Source: Butyricimonas virosa
Lineage (GTDB): Bacteria > Bacteroidota > Bacteroidia > Bacteroidales > Marinifilaceae
Assembly (NCBI RefSeq): GCF_025148635.1
Contig: NZ_CP102269.1
Coordinates: 3,348,001 to 3,412,000 of the forward strand
Direction: 5' to 3'
DNA length: 64,000 bases
Shown: piece by piece, positions 53,151 through 62,535 of the stretch
How the letters are laid out: each line of letters opens with the position of its first letter
Position numbering within the stretch: position 1 is the first letter of the stretch
The notes under the pieces: model-generated
Seen by the model: the letters and a program-made list of their open reading frames with translations, nothing else
The model's database searches: none
Told to the model about the DNA's origin: nothing
Program-made: the position numbers and the translations under genes

Positions 53151-53813
53151 ATGTTAGTCACGTACGAGGATATACGAAATGACGAGAGTATAAAGTGTTA
53201 TATCACGGAGGCGGATAGGGCTTTGTCTGCTTTAGGATACACGGAACATTCATTTCCCCACGTGGTGAAAGCGGCGACGATGGCGGAGATGATTTTATTA
53301 ACTTTAAATTATCCGAAGCGAACGGCTGAGTTAGCCAAGATTGCCGGGTATATGCACGATATTGGTAATATCGTGAACCGGATTGACCATGCACAGAGCG
53401 GTGCGGTAATGGCTTTCCGATTGCTGGACCGGATGGGGATGGACCCGGTGGAGATAGCCATGGTCATCAGTGCTATCGGTAATCATGACGAGAGTACGGC
53501 TGCTGCCGTAAATCCGATTGCCGCTGCCTTGATTTTGGCTGACAAAACTGACGTGCGGAGAAGTCGGGTGCGTAATCAAGATTTCGCAAGTTTTGATATT
53601 CATGATCGGGTGAATTATGCCGTGGAGGAATCCAAGATTTATTTTAATGAGGATCATTCGGCTATTATTTTGGATTTGAAGATTGATACGTCCATTTCGG
53701 CGGTGATGGATTATTTCGAAATCTTTTTAGGACGGATGATGTTGAGCCGGAAGGCTGCCGAGTTTTTGAATATTAGTTTTGAACTGGTGATTAATGGTCA
53801 AAGGTTGTTGTAA
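53151..53813 (+). CDS. HD-domain phosphohydrolase
   Basis: A 220-aa protein with metal-binding H-x-x-x...H-D...H: S-F-P-H-V-V-K-A-A (about 35-43), Y-M-H-D-I-G-N-I (about 66-73) and G-N-H-D-E-S-T (about 109-115), then A-L-I-L-A-D-K-T-D. HD-domain enzymes hydrolyse phosphoesters including (p)ppGpp or dNTPs; substrate unknown. Starts 12 bases after the ArsC-like gene and closes the operon. About 120 bases and an AT-rich spacer separate it from the ECF locus. Confidence 0.85.
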   Translation: MLVTYEDIRNDESIKCYITEADRALSALGYTEHSFPHVVKAATMAEMILLTLNYPKRTAELAKIAGYMHDIGNIVNRIDHAQSGAVMAFRLLDRMGMDPVEIAMVISAIGNHDESTAAAVNPIAAALILADKTDVRRSRVRNQDFASFDIHDRVNYAVEESKIYFNEDHSAIILDLKIDTSISAVMDYFEIFLGRMMLSRKAAEFLNISFELVINGQRLL

Positions 53814-53902
53814 ATAAACCTTGTGATATTTTTCAAAACTTTTTGCGAGCGAAGTAACGGAATAAGCAATTGTGGTCGTGTGGAATATTATTATAAAATG
53901 TT

Positions 53903-53910
53903 TATATTTG
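53903..53910 (+). promoter_or_regulatory. -7 promoter element TATATTTG before sigma gene, locus 2
   Basis: TATATTTG matches TAnnTTTG and would start RNA near 53917, favouring the ATG at 53933 over that at 53921. No clear -33 box was seen. Confidence 0.5.
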
Positions 53911-53932
53911 CGAAAGAACAATGCTTTTCATT

Positions 53933-54466
53933 ATGGCTATCGTATCGCATAAAGAGTTTAAAGCTTTCTTCGAGACTTTTTTTATTCCCGTTTACACGTT
54001 GATACAACGCTACACGGGAGAGCGTGAATTGTCGAGAGATTTCACGCAGGAGGCATTTGTGAGAGTATTCGAGCATTGGGGAGAGTTCGAGACGGAAGAG
54101 AATGCCAAAGCTTTCTTGTACACCGTAGCCCGTCGTATCTATCTGGATCATTGTAAGCATCAAAAGATAGAAAATCAGTACCAGAATCGGGTAAACGAGG
54201 AAGAGCTCGAAGAATATGATTTTCTGAAGGAGGTTACTCAACAGGAGGTGTCCCGAATATTGTACGATGCTGTTGATAAGCTACCTTCACAGACTCGTTC
54301 GATCATTTTACTGAACTTGAAAGGGTTTAACAATACGGAAGTGGCAGAACGGTTAGGTGTTTCCGTTAATACAATTAAATCATTGAAAAAGAGTGCTTAT
54401 GTGACGTTAAGAACCTTGTTGTCAAAGGATCTTTTGATGATTTTGTTCGTTTTAGTCGATAAATAA
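53933..54466 (+). CDS. RNA polymerase ECF sigma factor, locus 2
   Basis: A 177-aa FecI-type sigma factor. Region 2 has L-S-R-D-F-T-Q-E-A-F-V-R-V-F (about 33-46), and region 4 has L-P-S-Q-T-R-S-I-I-L-L-N-L-K-G-F and the HTH N-T-E-V-A-E-R-L-G-V-S-V-N-T-I-K-S. It is linked to the FecR gene at 54534 by 67 bases. Only moderately similar to the locus-1 sigma factor, so the two systems should recognise different promoters. Confidence 0.93.
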   Translation: MAIVSHKEFKAFFETFFIPVYTLIQRYTGERELSRDFTQEAFVRVFEHWGEFETEENAKAFLYTVARRIYLDHCKHQKIENQYQNRVNEEELEEYDFLKEVTQQEVSRILYDAVDKLPSQTRSIILLNLKGFNNTEVAERLGVSVNTIKSLKKSAYVTLRTLLSKDLLMILFVLVDK

Positions 54467-54533
54467 TTTATTTTTACGCTCACCCACTTTTTTTTCTCAA
54501 TCGTCTTCTTAATAAACGCTAAATTTAAATCGT

Positions 54534-55724
54534 ATGAATTTGCTAAGAAGACGTTTTAAAATTGCTCATTTGATTGCGGAAGAGTTTGCCGGGGTGATTA
54601 CGAAAGAGAATCAAGCTCGGTTGGAGCAATGGCGTGTAGAAAGCCCTGCTCATGCAAAAGAATATGATGAGATTCGGACATATATCATGACGGGAAACGA
54701 GCATAGGGAGAAAGGAAAACAAACAGTAAAGAATGAGTGGCGAAAATTTGAGCGTGTCTATTTCAGGAAGTATGTTATTTGGAAAAGAATAGGCCGGTGT
54801 GCGGCTATTATGGTGATACCTTTATTGGTGTGCGGGTATTTCGTGTCTTCCGAGTGGAAATCTTCGGAAGTCACGATAATTGACAACGTGGAAATTGTTC
54901 CGGGGACAGGAAGGGCCCAGTTGATTATGGCTGACGGAAGATTCTTGAAATTGGAACAAAAAGAAAATATGAAATTGGATTTACCCGGGGTAAAAATAGT
55001 TGCGACGGAAAAGAAAATTGTTTATCGGGCAATAGAAGAAGAAACGAGTACCCCGAAGGAGGAGGAGTATAACACGTTGGTTGTACCTCGCGGGGGAGAG
55101 TATATGGTGGAATTGTCAGATGGGACGAAGGTGTGGTTGAATTCCGATTCCGAGTTGCGCTTTCCTATTACGTTTGTCGGGGATAGGCGAAGTGTGGAGA
55201 TTGAAGGGGAGGCTTATTTTGAAGTGGCAAAGGATGAAGGGAAACCTTTTCACGTGTTAGCGAAGGGGGTGGATATAAAAGTGTTGGGAACGAGTTTTAA
55301 CGTGATGACTTATCGGGGACGTACGATTACGACTCTTGTCGAGGGTAAAGTCTGCTTGACTTATAAAGATGAATCGGTACTTATGGTACCGGACCGACAG
55401 GCAGAGGTGATTGCGGAGACCGGAAAGATTTTAATGAGGGAGGTGGATGCAAGGAATTTCACGTTATGGAAAGATGGGGTGTTTTATTTCGAAAATGCGG
55501 CTTTAGAGACGATTGCCGAGCGTTTGTCGCAATGGTATGATGTTAATATAGTTTTTAATGATGAGGCATTGAAAAAGTTAAGATATTCGGTTGAAATGAA
55601 ACGCTATAATAATATTCAGGATTTACTAACTAAAATTGAAAAGACACAAAAAGTAAAGTTTCTAATTCAAGGAAAAAGTATTTATATTCATAAATGGTTG
55701 GAAACCTACGATTTGCTAGAGTGA
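54534..55724 (+). CDS. FecR-family anti-sigma factor, locus 2
   Basis: A 396-aa protein with cytoplasmic part (about 1-83), one membrane helix (about 86-105, C-A-A-I-M-V-I-P-L-L-V-C-G-Y), and a periplasmic FecR domain: V-P-R-G-G-E-Y-M-V-E-L-S-D-G-T-K-V-W and G-E-A-Y-F-E-V. The C-terminus matches DUF4974 (L-S-Q-W-Y-D-V-N-I-V-F). It is expected to restrain the sigma factor and receive the STN signal from the receptor at 55920. Confidence 0.93.
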   Translation: MNLLRRRFKIAHLIAEEFAGVITKENQARLEQWRVESPAHAKEYDEIRTYIMTGNEHREKGKQTVKNEWRKFERVYFRKYVIWKRIGRCAAIMVIPLLVCGYFVSSEWKSSEVTIIDNVEIVPGTGRAQLIMADGRFLKLEQKENMKLDLPGVKIVATEKKIVYRAIEEETSTPKEEEYNTLVVPRGGEYMVELSDGTKVWLNSDSELRFPITFVGDRRSVEIEGEAYFEVAKDEGKPFHVLAKGVDIKVLGTSFNVMTYRGRTITTLVEGKVCLTYKDESVLMVPDRQAEVIAETGKILMREVDARNFTLWKDGVFYFENAALETIAERLSQWYDVNIVFNDEALKKLRYSVEMKRYNNIQDLLTKIEKTQKVKFLIQGKSIYIHKWLETYDLLE

Positions 55725-55736
55725 ACCTCGAAAAGA

Positions 55737-55758
55737 AAATCCCTATAATAGGGGATTT
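55737..55758 (+). terminator. Weak hairpin after fecR, locus 2
   Basis: A 7-bp stem (AAATCCC with GGGATTT) encloses an 8-base loop, 12 bases after the FecR stop. There is no T run, so it may be only a partial terminator or a processing site. Confidence 0.4.
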
Positions 55759-55846
55759 ATAGAATAGATTTCGAAGGTTACTTTTGTCAAAATTTATTAG
55801 CATAATCGAATTCGAAAAATTGTAATGTAACTTTAAAATGATGCAA

Positions 55847-55872
55847 GCAGGTAATGTAGCCCCATTACCTGC
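55847..55872 (+). other. Intercistronic hairpin between fecR and susC, locus 2
   Basis: GCAGGTAATG (55847-55856) pairs perfectly with CATTACCTGC (55863-55872) around TAGCCC, 47 bases before the receptor start at 55920. The placement corresponds to that of the hairpin at 39541-39572. Confidence 0.6.
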
Positions 55873-55919
55873 CTACTAAGCTCATCATCTAATAAAATGT
55901 GAAACCTAAAAGCAAAAGT

Positions 55920-58900
55920 ATGAAAAAAAATGACAACCCCAACAGTTTAAGGAGATTAAAGCTGTGGAGAAAATTGTTAATTGTGAAATTGCTATGCCTG
56001 TGCTTGTTCTTGCAAAACACTGCTTTGTTGGCAAGTGTTTACTCGCAAGAGTTAAAGTTGACGTTGAAAGGAAATGATATTAGTTTAACCAATATCTTTT
56101 CCCAGATTCGGGAAAATAGTGATTACACGTTTGTATATAATCTGGATGACATTCAAAATGTACGGGTGAAGTCTCTGGATGTGAAAGATGCTTCTATTCG
56201 AGAGGTATTGGATAAATGTCTGAAAGGGACGGGATTTTCTTACGAGATCGAGGATCACGTGGTGATTATACGTCCAGATCGTCCGGCCAAGCAAGAAGTA
56301 AAGAAGGTGACGTTAAACGGGTTGGTGATGGATCAGGATTCCGTGCCGATAGCGGGAGTAACCGTTATGTTGAAAGGAACTTACGTGGGGGTGACCACGG
56401 ATATTTCGGGAATGTTTCAGATGACGATTCCGGAACAAAAAGAGGTATTTTTGTTGTTTTCGTTCGTGGGTATGGAGACGCGGGAGGTGAAGGTGACGGA
56501 TTTCAAGAGAGTGGTCCGGGTGGTGATGAAAGAAAAAGTCGGCGAGTTGGAGGAAGTGGTTATTACGGGATATGGTCAAAAAACAACTCGTACTTCAACA
56601 GGCTCTACTGCTAGCTTGGGACAAGATGTTTTTGCCAATAAGGCTACACCGACAGTGGATATGTTGTTGCAGGGACAGGTTGCCGGAGTTAGTGTGATGG
56701 CGGTTTCCGGTAGACCGGGAGAGGCGGCTAAAGTCAGAATACGGGGAACGAATACGATTAGTGGGGATGCGGAGCCTTTATGGGTGGTGGATGGTGTACC
56801 TTTACAGCAGAATGTCCCGAATATTTCGACAGGGCAGATTAAATCTGGTAATCTGAATGAAATTTTTGTTACGGGAATAGCGGGAATTAATCCGAATGAT
56901 ATAGAAAATGTAACTATTTTGAAGGATGCTTCGGCGGCGGCTATTTACGGCTCAAGGGCTGCGGGAGGTGTGATTGTTATCACGACAAAGAAAGGGAAAG
57001 CGGGCAAAATGAGAGTAAATTATTCAGCGACTCTTTCTGTCGGGTTGAAACCACAACGAGATCCGGGATTGATGAATTCTGCGGAGAAATTAGTCTGGGA
57101 ACAAGAATTGTGGGATGAATTTTCTTCTGAGTCTTTTGAATATAATAAAACGGCGTCTCGGAAGATTCATAGCCCGGTGGTGGGAATAGTAGGTATGCTT
57201 CGGTCTGAAAAGCTTGGAAAAGATGATAAACTTTGGCATGAGGATAATTTTGAACCTATGAGCGGGGAGGAACAGGAGGCGTATATCTCGAATCTGGCCA
57301 AGCATTCAACGGATTGGTTTGACGTGTTATTCCGTAATTCATTCTCGATGAATCATCATCTTTCTTTCTCCGGTGGATCTAAACAGTACACGTACTATGT
57401 GTCTTTAGGAGTTACGGATGATAAGGGATTGGTAAAAGAGACAGATTATCAACGTTATAATTTAAATGCTAAGATTGATTTGAATCCATCTGCCCGTTTG
57501 AATCTTGGGTTTGGGATAGATCTGTCAAAACAAAAATCTGATAGCTATTCCATGATAGTAGACCCGTTTAAATATGCCTATTTTGCGAATCCTTACGAGA
57601 CATTGTATAATTCGGATGGGAGCTATCGGTCTGATCGGACCTATTTTAATTTGGCAGGTATTAATGACGGGAATTTGAGTGATGGGGTGCAACCTCCTAG
57701 TGGGTTTAATATTATGCGTGAGATGAAAGAGACTTCAAGTTCGGCAGATAATACAAGTGGAACCGTAAGGGTCAATCTCGGTTATGATATTATCGAGAAG
57801 TTGAAAATCTCGGGGTTAGCTTCGTACACGTACTATAACAATAAGGTGGATGACGTGAAGGGAAGAGATACGTATGCCGCTTTTTTGGATCGGCTTTATT
57901 TTGATGAAAATAACGGGGATTGGATTCCCTATGGGTCAATAACCCAGACTTCATCGGACGGAACGAGTTATAATGTCCGGGGACAATTAGAATATCGGGA
58001 TGTATTTGGTGATGCCCATCGGATTGCTGTATTGGGGGGAGCCGAGTTACGAGGTGATAAAAGTAACCGTACTTATGCAAAACGTTTCGGGTATGACGAT
58101 GTAACTGGTAATTCGGCTATGCCGATGCATCCGAATCCTCAACCGGAAGACGTGAAAAGATATGCCGACTTGATAGACCAGTTATCAGGAGAGGTTAGTT
58201 CCGAAAGCCGTTTTGCCTCATTCTATGCATCCCTGGACTATAGTTATTTGGAACGTTATTTATTAAGTGTTACGTTTCGGACAGATGGTTCGAATAACTT
58301 TGGTAGTGACGAGCAGTTTAATCCGACATGGTCATTAGGGTTGGCTTGGCATTTGGATGAAGAGAGGTTTATGTATGGTTTGCATCCAGTAGTGAATCGA
58401 TTGACATTACGGGCAGCGATGGGGTACACCGGGAATATCGTGAAATCAGTCAGTAAAGATTTGGTATTGAACTATTCTACGACTTATTGGGACGGATTGA
58501 GAACCGGATCGATCAGTAAAGCACCTAATCCGAAAGTGCGTTGGGAGAAAACGAAAGACATGAAGATTGCTTTAGATTTCGGTTTGTTTGAGGATAGAGT
58601 CAGTGGGTTGGTGGAAGCCTATTACCGGAAAAGTTCTGATATCGTGTCTACGGTTGATGTGTTATCTACGACAGGATTCTCCGGACAAGGATTTAATACT
58701 TCCGAGATAAAAAATAAAGGAATCGAGGGGACATTGCGAGTAAAGATTTTGGATGGTAAAGATTTCAAGTTCAATGTAGCCGGAAATATTGCATGGAATC
58801 GTAATATTTTGTCCAAATACAGTAAAAAAAGAGTGATACAGGACGGGCGATACGAGGGGTTCCCTTTGGAGTCTGTTTTTGCCGGACGTTACACGGGAAT

Positions 58901-59567
58901 AGACCCGCGTGATGGGGTGTATACTTACGAATTAAGACCGGATGCTCAGATTTATAAAGGAACAGATTTACAAGCCGTGGATAATTATCGTTATTATTTA
59001 GGCACTTCGATTTCTCCGGTTACCGGTGGTTTTAACGTGGATTTTTCCTATCGAAATTTACGGTTGAATGTTGGAGGCGTGGTTTCTTCGGGTGCGAAAT
59101 TATTGAATATGGTGACTTCCCCGGCAAGTTATGAGATTATTACTTCGAATCGAACGGGAGAAACGCCTCAAACGGTGTATAGCGATTTGTATCGTAATCA
59201 TTTGAACGTTTCGAAAGATATGGTGAATCGATGGACTCCGGAAAGAACGACCGGGGTGAAATACCCGAGGATTATCGATTTTATGGGTGATCGTTTATTA
59301 TTGGATCAGTATAACGTGCATTCGCAGGAGATAACGAAAGGTGCTTATTTGGAAAATGTATCTTTTTTGAGAATTAAAAATATTTCGTTGTATTATGATA
59401 TACCGCAATCAATAGTAAAATCTTTGGGATTGAGTTCGGTAGGTTTCTCTTTTACGATGAATAATTTTATCACGTTTACCAATTATTCCGGAATTGACCC
59501 CGAAACACCGGGGACGACTTACCCGATTACCCGTTCCATGACGTTAGGGGTGAATGTGGGATTTTAA
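55920..59567 (+). CDS. SusC/RagA-family TonB-dependent receptor with STN domain, locus 2
   Basis: A 1215-aa outer-membrane protein, start ATG 55920 (a GTG at 55899 is in frame but the ATG fits better). Domains: signal (about 18-43), STN (about 45-117, L-T-L-K-G-N-D-I-S-L-T-N-I-F), CarboxypepD_reg-like (about 130-205), then E-E-V-V-I-T-G-Y-G-Q-K before the plug (L-K-D-A-S-A-A-A-I-Y-G-S-R) and a beta-barrel ending in G-V-N-V-G-F. It should import a TonB-driven substrate and activate FecR. Substrate unknown, possibly protein-derived given the downstream protease. Confidence 0.95.
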   Translation: MKKNDNPNSLRRLKLWRKLLIVKLLCLCLFLQNTALLASVYSQELKLTLKGNDISLTNIFSQIRENSDYTFVYNLDDIQNVRVKSLDVKDASIREVLDKCLKGTGFSYEIEDHVVIIRPDRPAKQEVKKVTLNGLVMDQDSVPIAGVTVMLKGTYVGVTTDISGMFQMTIPEQKEVFLLFSFVGMETREVKVTDFKRVVRVVMKEKVGELEEVVITGYGQKTTRTSTGSTASLGQDVFANKATPTVDMLLQGQVAGVSVMAVSGRPGEAAKVRIRGTNTISGDAEPLWVVDGVPLQQNVPNISTGQIKSGNLNEIFVTGIAGINPNDIENVTILKDASAAAIYGSRAAGGVIVITTKKGKAGKMRVNYSATLSVGLKPQRDPGLMNSAEKLVWEQELWDEFSSESFEYNKTASRKIHSPVVGIVGMLRSEKLGKDDKLWHEDNFEPMSGEEQEAYISNLAKHSTDWFDVLFRNSFSMNHHLSFSGGSKQYTYYVSLGVTDDKGLVKETDYQRYNLNAKIDLNPSARLNLGFGIDLSKQKSDSYSMIVDPFKYAYFANPYETLYNSDGSYRSDRTYFNLAGINDGNLSDGVQPPSGFNIMREMKETSSSADNTSGTVRVNLGYDIIEKLKISGLASYTYYNNKVDDVKGRDTYAAFLDRLYFDENNGDWIPYGSITQTSSDGTSYNVRGQLEYRDVFGDAHRIAVLGGAELRGDKSNRTYAKRFGYDDVTGNSAMPMHPNPQPEDVKRYADLIDQLSGEVSSESRFASFYASLDYSYLERYLLSVTFRTDGSNNFGSDEQFNPTWSLGLAWHLDEERFMYGLHPVVNRLTLRAAMGYTGNIVKSVSKDLVLNYSTTYWDGLRTGSISKAPNPKVRWEKTKDMKIALDFGLFEDRVSGLVEAYYRKSSDIVSTVDVLSTTGFSGQGFNTSEIKNKGIEGTLRVKILDGKDFKFNVAGNIAWNRNILSKYSKKRVIQDGRYEGFPLESVFAGRYTGIDPRDGVYTYELRPDAQIYKGTDLQAVDNYRYYLGTSISPVTGGFNVDFSYRNLRLNVGGVVSSGAKLLNMVTSPASYEIITSNRTGETPQTVYSDLYRNHLNVSKDMVNRWTPERTTGVKYPRIIDFMGDRLLLDQYNVHSQEITKGAYLENVSFLRIKNISLYYDIPQSIVKSLGLSSVGFSFTMNNFITFTNYSGIDPETPGTTYPITRSMTLGVNVGF

Positions 59568-59600
59568 ATGATTGAATTTGAATATTAAAATTTTAAAGAT

Positions 59601-60971
59601 ATGAGAAAGTCAAGTTTATACATCATGATCTTGTTCCTTTTCTGTAATCTGTCTTGTACGGAGTATCTGGACGTGAAGAACAAAGGCGAGGTGATTCCGG
59701 AAACAGCAGAAGAATTCTCTGCATTATTACACAGACATTTATACAATATCGATGGAGCTAGCGAATACGCTTTTTTCGGAGCTCCCTCAACAGTAGCGGC
59801 CTATGAAGCTTATACGGATAACTGGGATGCTGATTTGACAACCAAGTTGGATTTGCCTATATACGTGGGAATAGATATTAGTAGCTTATCGTTTCGATTT
59901 AAATCATTGTATGAAGTCATTCGGGATTGCAATATCGTGATAGAGGAATTGAAAGAGCGGGATACTGATTTTGGTAAAAAACTATTGGCAACGGCTTACA
60001 CGATTCGAGGCGTGTGTTATTACACGTTGATGCGTAATTATTGTGAGCCGTATGATAAAAACAATGCTGATAAAATGTTAGGTGTTCCTATCGTGAAAGT
60101 GTTTGATATGGAGGGAACTCCCGAACGTTCAAATTTGAAAGAAACAGCTGATTTCGTCGTTGAGAATTTGAAACAGGCCATCAGCTTGAATCAAACGGAT
60201 CAACATTATCGTTTTTACGTGGATGTTTCTAAAGCTTATCTGGCCAGAACTTATTTTTGGGTGCAAGAGTGGGAATTGGCAGCGAGCACGGCCAAGGAGG
60301 TCTTGGATAAATACCCGTTAATTAGCGGGGAGGCTTATAAAGAGATGATTCAAACTGAGGTGAAGCAACTGGGAAATGTGTTGATCCGTTCCGGAATATC
60401 CAAATCGGAAGGATACGTGTACACGGATATGCAGAAAACTAAAGGACGTCCGTTGCCTTTGGAGTTTGTGAATTTGTTTACGGAAAGAGAGAGGGATATT
60501 CGTTATACTTTTTCTTTTGATGCGGAGTTTGTAAATACTAAAATGTTGAAAACGTCCTTACGTTCGGCGGAAATGTGTTTGATCATGGCTGAAAGTTATG
60601 CTCATTCCGGAGATACGGAAAATGCATTGAAGTATCTGAACCATTTGCGGGAGAATAGAATTTCCGGTTATACCCCTTACACGGAATCCGATTTACCGGT
60701 GGTTGATCCCACGGCATTAATTCAAGTGGATGCAGAAGGAAAAGCTTTAACTCCATTGATGTCTTCAATATTGAATGAACGACGTAAGGAGCTGTATTTG
60801 GAGGGTGATCGTTGGTACGAGTTAAAGCGGAACGGACGACCGGAAAGATGGTGCGGCTACAACGGGGTGAAATACGTGACAGCCAAATTCCTGTATACAT
60901 TCCCGATCCCGAAGGAAGATATTGCATTGAACGCGGGGTTAATACAAAATCCTGGGTATGAGACTTATTGA
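59601..60971 (+). CDS. SusD/RagB-family nutrient-binding lipoprotein, locus 2
   Basis: A 456-aa lipoprotein, Cys19 in N-L-S-C-T-E-Y-L-D-V-K-N-K-G. Body with A-Y-T-I-R-G-V-C-Y-Y-T-L and the C-terminal L-N-E-R-R-K-E-L-Y-L-E-G-D-R-W-Y-E-L-K, a SusD signature. It is the surface partner of the receptor, starting 33 bases after it. Confidence 0.94.
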   Translation: MRKSSLYIMILFLFCNLSCTEYLDVKNKGEVIPETAEEFSALLHRHLYNIDGASEYAFFGAPSTVAAYEAYTDNWDADLTTKLDLPIYVGIDISSLSFRFKSLYEVIRDCNIVIEELKERDTDFGKKLLATAYTIRGVCYYTLMRNYCEPYDKNNADKMLGVPIVKVFDMEGTPERSNLKETADFVVENLKQAISLNQTDQHYRFYVDVSKAYLARTYFWVQEWELAASTAKEVLDKYPLISGEAYKEMIQTEVKQLGNVLIRSGISKSEGYVYTDMQKTKGRPLPLEFVNLFTERERDIRYTFSFDAEFVNTKMLKTSLRSAEMCLIMAESYAHSGDTENALKYLNHLRENRISGYTPYTESDLPVVDPTALIQVDAEGKALTPLMSSILNERRKELYLEGDRWYELKRNGRPERWCGYNGVKYVTAKFLYTFPIPKEDIALNAGLIQNPGYETY

Positions 60972-60989
60972 CTGTAAAATTTAAATAGA

Positions 60990-61196
60990 ATGGATATGAG
61001 AACATTAAAATATGTGTTAGGATTGGGGTTATTCATGTTGTTGTTTACAGGATGTGATGATGTTGATGATACGCCTCCTCGTCTGGTAGATATGAAGACG
61101 GAATTTGTTTTGCCGGCTCCCAGCCGTTTAACAAATGCTGAGCGGGATATTATTCAGGCCAAGAGAGATGCTTATGAAGAAGCAATCGGAAATTAA
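60990..61196 (+). CDS. 68-aa lipoprotein, locus 2
   Basis: A small lipoprotein: signal L-G-L-F-M-L-L-F-T-G-C with Cys22 followed by D-D-V-D-D, the acidic surface-export pattern. The mature part is only about 47 residues and mostly polar. It starts 18 bases after susD (an ATG 6 bases later is equally possible). Too small to carry a domain; no family recognised. Its placement suggests an accessory to the SusCD pair. Confidence 0.7.
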   Translation: MDMRTLKYVLGLGLFMLLFTGCDDVDDTPPRLVDMKTEFVLPAPSRLTNAERDIIQAKRDAYEEAIGN

Positions 61197-61226
61197 AGAG
61201 TTTGAACGAATAAAAAAGATATAATT

Positions 61227-62501
61227 ATGCGAAAGATTTTATTTGTTTTCTCGTTATTCTTAAGTTTGAGCCTTATATTGGCTTGCTCGGATGATGATAA
61301 TAGCGATCCGAAATTAAGTTTTGGGCGTCCTATCTATATATTGAAAGCGGCAGAACCTTTGGCCGTGGAGTTGATCGTTTCGGAACCCGTGACGGAAGAG
61401 ATAAAAGTACCTTTCATGATAGACGGTTCTGCTGTTTTGGATGAAGATTACACGATTTCAGCCAAGGAGTTCGTGCTTCATCCCGGCGATTGGATTGATA
61501 CGGTTTGGGTGACTCCAAAGGAGAACGTGATCGGACAGAGGGAGATTCGCCTAAGCTTGCAGGAGGTGCCGAGGTATCGTTTGTGGAATAATCGCTGGGC
61601 CATTATTCCGGTGGAAACAAAGGATATCTTTACCTGTTCTTTTTCACAAACTACAATGGATTTGAAAAGTGAGGTCGTGGTTTCTATGAAATTAACGGTG
61701 GGAGGTGTTGACTATATGTATAAGCGGGAGGAGCTTCGTGTTCCTTTTGAAATAGATCCTGCATCCACGGCGGTAGAAGGGGAACATTACGAAATTGTGG
61801 GAGGTGGACGGGAATTGATCATGGGAATCCAGAAGGCAACAGCTGACGTAACGATTCGTTTCCTGAAAAAAGAGGTCGGTAAAGACAAGGTTATTATTCG
61901 TTTGGTTGAAGGTGGACTTTTTGAAGGTGGAACGAATACTTCTGTTACGATTAATGTGAATGGTCCCACTTTGTACGAAGACTTTGTTGGAACTTGGGTT
62001 TCTCCGACTTTTATCAGTGGGGATTTTATTAAAGGAATGGTATGGGGACACCCTACTGATTGTGATAATCTACCGGTTAATAATTTATCCACGGATAGGA
62101 TTGTGTTTACTGCCGGGGCAACGAATACGCTGAACGTGGATGGAGTGCAAGGTGATCTGGCTAAATATCTTCGGAATTGTGAGGTCGTTTATATCGGAGA
62201 AGAGCCGGAACAGTTATGGGATCAAGATGCTTACGGGATAAAACGGGATGTAGTTACGTTGGAATTAAGTAAAGCAAATGTGAATTATTCGGTAACAAAT
62301 GTGGCGGAGAGAAAAGCGATCGTGCTCGTACGGTTACTGAATAAAGGCAAGGTACTTGAATTCCGGATCGTTGATTATGAACCGACAGATTTCTTGACAG
62401 GAACCTATTATGACGAGACTCACCCGGGTTGGGGGGAACCTAAAGAGTATCCCATGAGAGAGTTGTATCCCTTGGTATTCCGTTTTAATAAAGTAGAATA
62501 A
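61227..62501 (+). CDS. Beta-sandwich lipoprotein (Calx-beta/DUF4929-like), locus 2
   Basis: A 424-aa lipoprotein with Cys20 (I-L-A-C-S-D-D-D-N-S-D). Two Calx-beta-like units, about 40-125 and 150-245 (A-V-L-D-E-D-Y-T-I-S and A-V-E-G-E-H-Y-E-I-V), are followed by a C-terminal domain of about 170 residues (G-T-W-V-S-P-T-F, Y-Y-D-E-T-H-P-G-W). It is probably a surface protein binding substrate for the locus-2 receptor. Starts 30 bases after the 68-aa gene. Confidence 0.78.
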   Translation: MRKILFVFSLFLSLSLILACSDDDNSDPKLSFGRPIYILKAAEPLAVELIVSEPVTEEIKVPFMIDGSAVLDEDYTISAKEFVLHPGDWIDTVWVTPKENVIGQREIRLSLQEVPRYRLWNNRWAIIPVETKDIFTCSFSQTTMDLKSEVVVSMKLTVGGVDYMYKREELRVPFEIDPASTAVEGEHYEIVGGGRELIMGIQKATADVTIRFLKKEVGKDKVIIRLVEGGLFEGGTNTSVTINVNGPTLYEDFVGTWVSPTFISGDFIKGMVWGHPTDCDNLPVNNLSTDRIVFTAGATNTLNVDGVQGDLAKYLRNCEVVYIGEEPEQLWDQDAYGIKRDVVTLELSKANVNYSVTNVAERKAIVLVRLLNKGKVLEFRIVDYEPTDFLTGTYYDETHPGWGEPKEYPMRELYPLVFRFNKVE

Positions 62502-62535
62502 CCTCTTTTAATGTCTTACTATAAAATTGAAAAGT

